A stretch of DNA of 17,821 nt from CAYMWF01 sp964394085 [NCBI: uncultured Gemmatimonadota bacterium] (GTDB taxonomy: Bacteria > GCA-2686955 > CAYMWF01). Shown one piece after another: positions 14,983-17,821 of the stretch. A model generated the notes under the pieces. That model saw only the letters and a program-made list of their open reading frames with translations. It was not told where the DNA came from and made no database searches. The position numbers and the translations under genes are program-made. Within the stretch, counting starts at the first letter, position 1, and every line of letters starts with the position of its first letter. Location: assembly GCA_964394085.1 (NCBI GenBank), contig CAYMWF010000097.1, forward strand, positions 1-17,821, given 5' to 3'.

Positions 14983-15070
14983 TCAATATTCCGCCTCCGG
15001 GTCGCGATCCGCGACGCCGGCTGGAGGAGATCGAGACGGCAGGCGTGAGTCTTTGTGAGAGGAGACGGTT

Positions 15071-15649
15071 TTGAAGAACAGGATTTTCCGGGCCGGCGGA
15101 TTGAGCCTTGGTTTATTAACAGTTGTCTTTATCTGTTTCGCTCCCGGCGCGACGGGTGCATTCGAGTTGCCCGACCTTCTCCCGGAGGACGGGGCGATCG
15201 AGGGATGGGTGAGGGCCGGTGATTACAAGTATCCGCAGACAGCCGACTCGCTCCAGGCCGTTATCAACGGCGCGGCCGATCTGTTTCTCAGGCACGATTT
15301 CAAGGGCGCGGTTTTTCAGGATTACATGGATACGAGCTTCGTTCTCCTGAGCCTGGCGATTTACGACCAGACTTCGCCGGACCAGGCGAAGGCCGTTTAC
15401 GACTCGACCGCTCTCGGCACGGAAGAACCGGTTGGAGGTCTGGGCGACGAGGCCCGCATGGACGAGCATCTTTTCGATTTCCAGATCGAGTTCAGGCGAG
15501 GGGAGTTCTACGTGAAGGGCACGGTTATGAACCGCACAAACCCTTACAAGACGGCCCTTCGCGACTTTATGATCATGGTGGACGGCAGAATGGTGGCCCC
15601 GGTGCCGCAGCAGAGTTCCTGGGGGCAGATTAAAGCCAGGCACCGCTGA
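15071..15649 (+). CDS. Secreted DUF6599-like protein
   Basis: 192 residues from TTG 15071, chosen because AGAGGAG (15057-15063) lies 7 nt upstream and the start gives a Sec signal peptide (MKNRIFR, hydrophobic GLSLGLLTVVFICF, then APGATGA). The mature part follows the DUF6599 pattern: LPDLLPEDGAIEGWVRAGD, then LQAVINGAADLFLRHDFKGA (the characteristic INGAA-LFL-F motif), then a strand LSLAIYDQTSPDQAKAVYDS. The protein is probably periplasmic. The function of this family is unknown. The C-terminus (QQSSWGQIKARHR) is followed by TGA and then directly by the 38-bp minisatellite. The family's C-terminal half normally has more strands, so this copy may be complete but short. It is isolated: the neighbours point away from it or converge on it. 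Confidence 0.8.
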   Translation: MKNRIFRAGGLSLGLLTVVFICFAPGATGAFELPDLLPEDGAIEGWVRAGDYKYPQTADSLQAVINGAADLFLRHDFKGAVFQDYMDTSFVLLSLAIYDQTSPDQAKAVYDSTALGTEEPVGGLGDEARMDEHLFDFQIEFRRGEFYVKGTVMNRTNPYKTALRDFMIMVDGRMVAPVPQQSSWGQIKARHR

Positions 15650-15683
15650 CAGGCCGTAACCATTTCCTGTAACGTTGTTTCCT

Positions 15684-15873
15684 TCGCCGGACCGTGGCCG
15701 AGCACCGCATCGCCGTTCCCGTCGCCGGACCGTGGCCGAGCACCGCATCGCCGTTTCCTTCGCCGGACCGTGGCCGAGCACCGCATCGCCGTTCACTTCG
15801 CCGGACCGTGGCCGAGCACCGCATCGCCGTTTCCTTCGCCGAACCGTGGCCGAGCACCGCATCGCCGTTCCCG
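15684..15873. repeat. 38-bp minisatellite, five full copies
   Basis: Units start at 15684, 15722, 15760, 15798 and 15836 with exact 38-bp spacing, and a five-base stub begins at 15874. Each contains CGGACCGTGGCCGAGCACCG (or the one-base variant GAACCG) followed by CATCGCCGTT and a variable CCCG, TCCT or CACT tail. There are no spacers, so it is not CRISPR. The period is not a multiple of three, so the repeat is open in several frames, with frame-shifted peptide repeats that are unlikely to be a gene. It lies 34 bp after the DUF6599 stop. Confidence 0.92.
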
Positions 15874-15992
15874 TCGCCTGGGCGGGTGAACCTCACGGTC
15901 CAGAGCAGGTTCCGGTTTCCGCGGTGTTTCGGTTCTCAACTATGACAATGCAAAAAGAAGAGCAGCCGTAACATCCTCTGACCGGCGAAGCA

Positions 15993-16019
15993 AATAAAAA
16001 AGGGCGGTCGAAACCGCCC
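15993..16019 (-). terminator. Intrinsic terminator of the small secreted gene
   Basis: Read on the minus strand: stem GGGCGGT-TTCG-ACCGCCC (16019-16002) followed by TTTTTTATTT (from 16001). It lies 34 nt beyond the stop of the gene at 16053. A perfect 12-bp palindrome TGAACCGGTTCA (16021-16032) sits just before it. Confidence 0.85.
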
Positions 16020-16052
16020 CTGAACCGGTTCAACCCGGTAAAACCATCATTG

Positions 16053-16472
16053 CTAGTGCAGGCAGAAGCGCAGCCGCGCGACTTCACCTTCGCGCAGCAC
16101 TATCCGCACCGCGTCCTTCCCGACCCCTCTTTTCCAGGCTCTCACTTCGTACTTGCCGGCAGGAACCTTCCTGAAACCGAACTTTCCGGTTCTTCCTGTA
16201 TAAGTGCGAGCGTAAAACTCGTCCCCGCCTGCCGTCCTGCCTTCGATCTCGACCGTTGCTCTCGGAACCGTGGCGCCCGACCTGTCGTACACGATGCCGA
16301 CGACATGACCGTATCGACGATCCAGTTCCAGCGGTCCGTCCGGCACGGCTTCGATAATGCCTGCATCTCCCGAGCCTGCTGAGGCGACGACCGGTTCTCC
16401 CGCCGCAAGTCCGCCTGCGAAGAGCATTATTATTCCGATCATGATCATGGTGGAAGGGGCTGTTTTTCTCAT
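16053..16472 (-). CDS. Small secreted carboxypeptidase-regulatory-like (CarboxypepD_reg) domain protein
   Basis: 139 residues. ATG 16472 follows a strong AGGAGGT by about 4 nt. The Sec signal peptide is MRKTAPSTMIMIGIIMLFAGGLAAGE. A short linker with Gly/Ala/Ser leads to a single beta-sandwich of the carboxypeptidase regulatory/transthyretin-like type: GHVVGIVYDRSGATVPRATV, EIEGRTAGGDEFYARTY, then GKFGFRKVPAGKYEVRAWKRG and VRIVLREGEVARLRFCLH. Such domains are usually stability or binding modules on larger surface proteins, and here the domain stands almost alone. The upstream region carries a textbook sigma-54 promoter and a likely activator site, and the gene diverges from the kinase at 16731. 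It is therefore a candidate target of that regulator. Own terminator downstream. Confidence 0.87.
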   Translation of the reverse strand: MRKTAPSTMIMIGIIMLFAGGLAAGEPVVASAGSGDAGIIEAVPDGPLELDRRYGHVVGIVYDRSGATVPRATVEIEGRTAGGDEFYARTYTGRTGKFGFRKVPAGKYEVRAWKRGVGKDAVRIVLREGEVARLRFCLH

Positions 16473-16577
16473 TTCTACCTCCTGGTGGGTGTAGCGCTTT
16501 CTGTGGAAGCGCGGTGTGCATCCCCGCGGTGCTTCGGGCGGTTCCGTTTGAAGCGCCGTCGGCATTCCACAGTAATC

Positions 16578-16592
16578 GCAAAGTGCGTGCCA
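16578..16592 (-). promoter_or_regulatory. Sigma-54 (-24/-12) promoter
   Basis: The minus strand reads TTGGCACG-CACT-TTGC, with GG and GC separated by exactly 10 nt, matching the core consensus TGGCACG-N4-TTGC at every fixed position. The predicted +1 is near 16566, giving a 94-nt leader to the ATG at 16472. Confidence 0.82.
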
Positions 16593-16648
16593 ATGCGAAA
16601 TTCGTTGATTTACAACATGTTACGCTTGCAACAGGTAACTGGAATCGA

Positions 16649-16676
16649 AAAAAATCGACAAAATTGTCGACTTTTT
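16649..16676. promoter_or_regulatory. Inverted repeat, probable upstream activator site
   Basis: The left arm AAAAAATCGACAA (16649-16661) and right arm TTGTCGACTTTTT (16664-16676) mirror each other around AA with one mismatch. The centre is about 97 bp upstream of the predicted sigma-54 start (16566) and about 68 bp upstream of the kinase ATG. That is the usual position for a sigma-54 activator site, and it could also serve autoregulation of the kinase gene. Confidence 0.6.
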
Positions 16677-16730
16677 CGTCGAACAAACGATGTTTTGTGT
16701 TACCATTCCTGTATATGGAACCGTGAAAAG

Positions 16731-17821
16731 ATGAAAAACCAACCGGTGAAGACGCCGGATTCGGAAACGGATGAAGATGTGGCGAATTCGTCTGAAGTGA
16801 CTATAGGGAAGCGCTCCTACCGGCTCGAAGAGCGGATCGGGCGCGGCAGGTATGCTTCGGTGTACCGGGCGTTCGATTCAGCCGACGGCGTCGAATGCGC
16901 GGTCAAACTGATGAAAACGGGAGAGGAAACCCACGCCGGAGAGCTCGATTTCGCCGCCCGTCTCGATTACCCCGGCCTGGTTTCCCCTGTCCACTCGGGA
17001 GAGAGCGACCGGGGGGGGCTCGGTATTGTAACGCCTTTTATCCGCGGGATCCCGGTGACCGGTTTCTTCCGGGAATACCCTCCCGGCCGGGACACCGGAC
17101 TCTTCCGAATGCTCGTGCGGGAGCTCCTCGAAATCATACGCTACCTGCACGACAGGGACATGCTGCACCTGGATCTCAAACCCGACCACATCTTGATCGA
17201 CCCTGATCCGCTCCTCCTCGAAGGTGCTCCGGGGGCGGGGTCGGAAAGAACGGCGCCCCGGCCGCCGCTCCACCCCGGAGCCACCGCGGAGACCGAACCT
17301 GACCGGGCGCCGCCCCGGCCGTCCGTCTGCCTGCTCGACCTGGGCAGCCTGTGTTTCGTCCGCGAGAAACCCCACGCCGCCGGCGTCCGGGGCACCCCGG
17401 CCTACATGGCCCCCGAATGGCGGAGCGGCAGAAAGGCCGACCAGCGCACCGATATTTACTCTCTCGGTATCATTCTTCACGAACTCCGCGAGCTGAGCAC
17501 CTCCGTCACGGCGGATCCGGCGCCGGTAAAACAGGCACCGCGGGATCCCGGCCGGCCAGGTGTTCACCGGCCGGAAGGTTTCGCGAGTTCCGCCCCGAAC
17601 GGTCCTGGCACCCGCCTGCCGGGAAGTTTCAGCGAAACCCTCGATGCGATGATTTCGCCCGATCCGTCGGTACGCCCCTGGAATATCGACGAAACAGTAA
17701 AGGGTCTCGGGCTGGAACAGGACCTCACGCCGTTCCTCCGCGGGGTCGCGCCCTTCAAGTCGCGGTTCGCCGGAAGGCGCAGGGAAATAGAGCTTTTCCT
17801 CGACAGGGCAGGGGAGCTTTG
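16731..17821 (+). CDS. Serine/threonine protein kinase, N-terminal part of a larger kinase-AAA protein (3' end outside window)
   Basis: The frame opens at ATG 16731 and is still open at the last base (363 residues seen). The ribosome site is weak. A 25-residue acidic leader precedes a Hanks-type kinase: glycine loop G37-R-G-R-Y-A-S-V-Y, lysine A-V-K59, catalytic H146-L-D148-L-K150-P-D-H153, D203-L-G205 (DFG equivalent), GTPAYMAPE (221-229) and D241-I-Y-S-L-G. The usual Mg-binding Asn after KP-x is His153, so activity may be altered. A Pro/Ala-rich insertion of about 40 residues (158-198) separates the catalytic loop from D203. After the kinase, RFAGRRREIELFLDRAG (346-361) is the typical entry to an AAA_16-type ATPase domain. 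Kinase-AAA-TPR-GAF-sigma-54 fusions exist, and the gene at the left edge shows that C-terminal half. The divergent sigma-54-driven gene is its most likely target (inference). Confidence 0.9.
   Translation, partial: MKNQPVKTPDSETDEDVANSSEVTIGKRSYRLEERIGRGRYASVYRAFDSADGVECAVKLMKTGEETHAGELDFAARLDYPGLVSPVHSGESDRGGLGIVTPFIRGIPVTGFFREYPPGRDTGLFRMLVRELLEIIRYLHDRDMLHLDLKPDHILIDPDPLLLEGAPGAGSERTAPRPPLHPGATAETEPDRAPPRPSVCLLDLGSLCFVREKPHAAGVRGTPAYMAPEWRSGRKADQRTDIYSLGIILHELRELSTSVTADPAPVKQAPRDPGRPGVHRPEGFASSAPNGPGTRLPGSFSETLDAMISPDPSVRPWNIDETVKGLGLEQDLTPFLRGVAPFKSRFAGRRREIELFLDRAGEL

Larger units (their letters stand above)
14151..15070. other. Gene-poor, repeat-rich divergent intergenic region (920 bp)
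   Basis: The region separates the minus-strand DUF362 gene from the plus-strand DUF6599 gene. I see no convincing protein or RNA gene. It holds three 30-bp purine-rich repeats, a terminator-like hairpin, a 37-bp palindrome, a 29-bp tandem repeat and a long T/A-arm hairpin, all listed separately. Promoters for both flanking genes are expected here; only a weak candidate was found for the plus strand. Confidence 0.7.

Noticed and set aside
15684-15878. CRISPR array
   Set aside because: Units abut one another without unique spacers, and no cas genes are present.
15647-15900. Selenocysteine read-through at the UGA ending the DUF6599 gene
   Set aside because: The downstream frame runs straight into the minisatellite, with no family-like sequence and no redox motif.
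15630-15971. Several overlapping reading frames through the 38-bp repeats on both strands
   Set aside because: The period is not a multiple of three and the frames arise simply because the unit has no stops. No ribosome site or family match is visible.

Overview
GC-rich bacterial DNA that I cannot assign to a species. The mix suggests an uncultivated, largely anaerobic, Gram-negative-type bacterium, perhaps of the FCB or Latescibacterota kind (low certainty). The pointers are a rubrerythrin, a selenocysteine peroxiredoxin, Tat-exported DUF362 proteins, DUF6599, carboxypeptidase-regulatory-like domains and large kinase/sigma-54 regulators. UGA is an ordinary stop for several genes here, so the internal UGA of the peroxiredoxin is best read as selenocysteine and not as a changed genetic code.

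Layout. (1) 1-2190, plus strand: C-terminal part of a large TPR-GAF-AAA+-Fis sigma-54 activator whose start lies before the window. (2) 2276-7565, plus strand: a run of six co-directional genes: a small secreted unknown, a UxxC selenoprotein peroxiredoxin, rubrerythrin, NfeD-like, SPFH/QmcA-like, and a membrane-anchored sulfatase-like enzyme starting 1 nt after the SPFH stop. (3) 14150-7575, minus strand: two tandemly duplicated Tat/DUF362 proteins, a SPASM radical SAM protein with its own promoter, a GNAT acetyltransferase and a second SPASM radical SAM protein. The last converges on the sulfatase-like gene. (4) 14151-15070: a gene-poor stretch rich in tandem repeats and palindromes. (5) 15071-16472: a DUF6599 lipoprotein-like or secreted protein, a 38-bp minisatellite, and a minus-strand small secreted carboxypeptidase-regulatory-like protein with a clear terminator. 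(6) 16731-end, plus strand: the N-terminal Ser/Thr kinase domain of a large protein entering an AAA ATPase domain, cut by the window edge.

How the genes may work together. Selenoprotein peroxiredoxin plus rubrerythrin is a peroxide-defence pair. NfeD plus SPFH is a membrane-microdomain pair, apparently translationally linked to the sulfatase-like enzyme. The most interesting regulatory picture is at the right end: a textbook -24/-12 sigma-54 promoter points at the small secreted gene. An inverted repeat sits about 97 bp upstream of its predicted start site, where an activator would bind, and the divergent gene encodes the start of a kinase/AAA protein. The gene at the left edge shows what the other end of such a protein could look like (TPR, GAF, sigma-54 AAA+, Fis helix-turn-helix). 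The inference is a stand-alone, kinase-fused sigma-54 switch controlling a secreted product.
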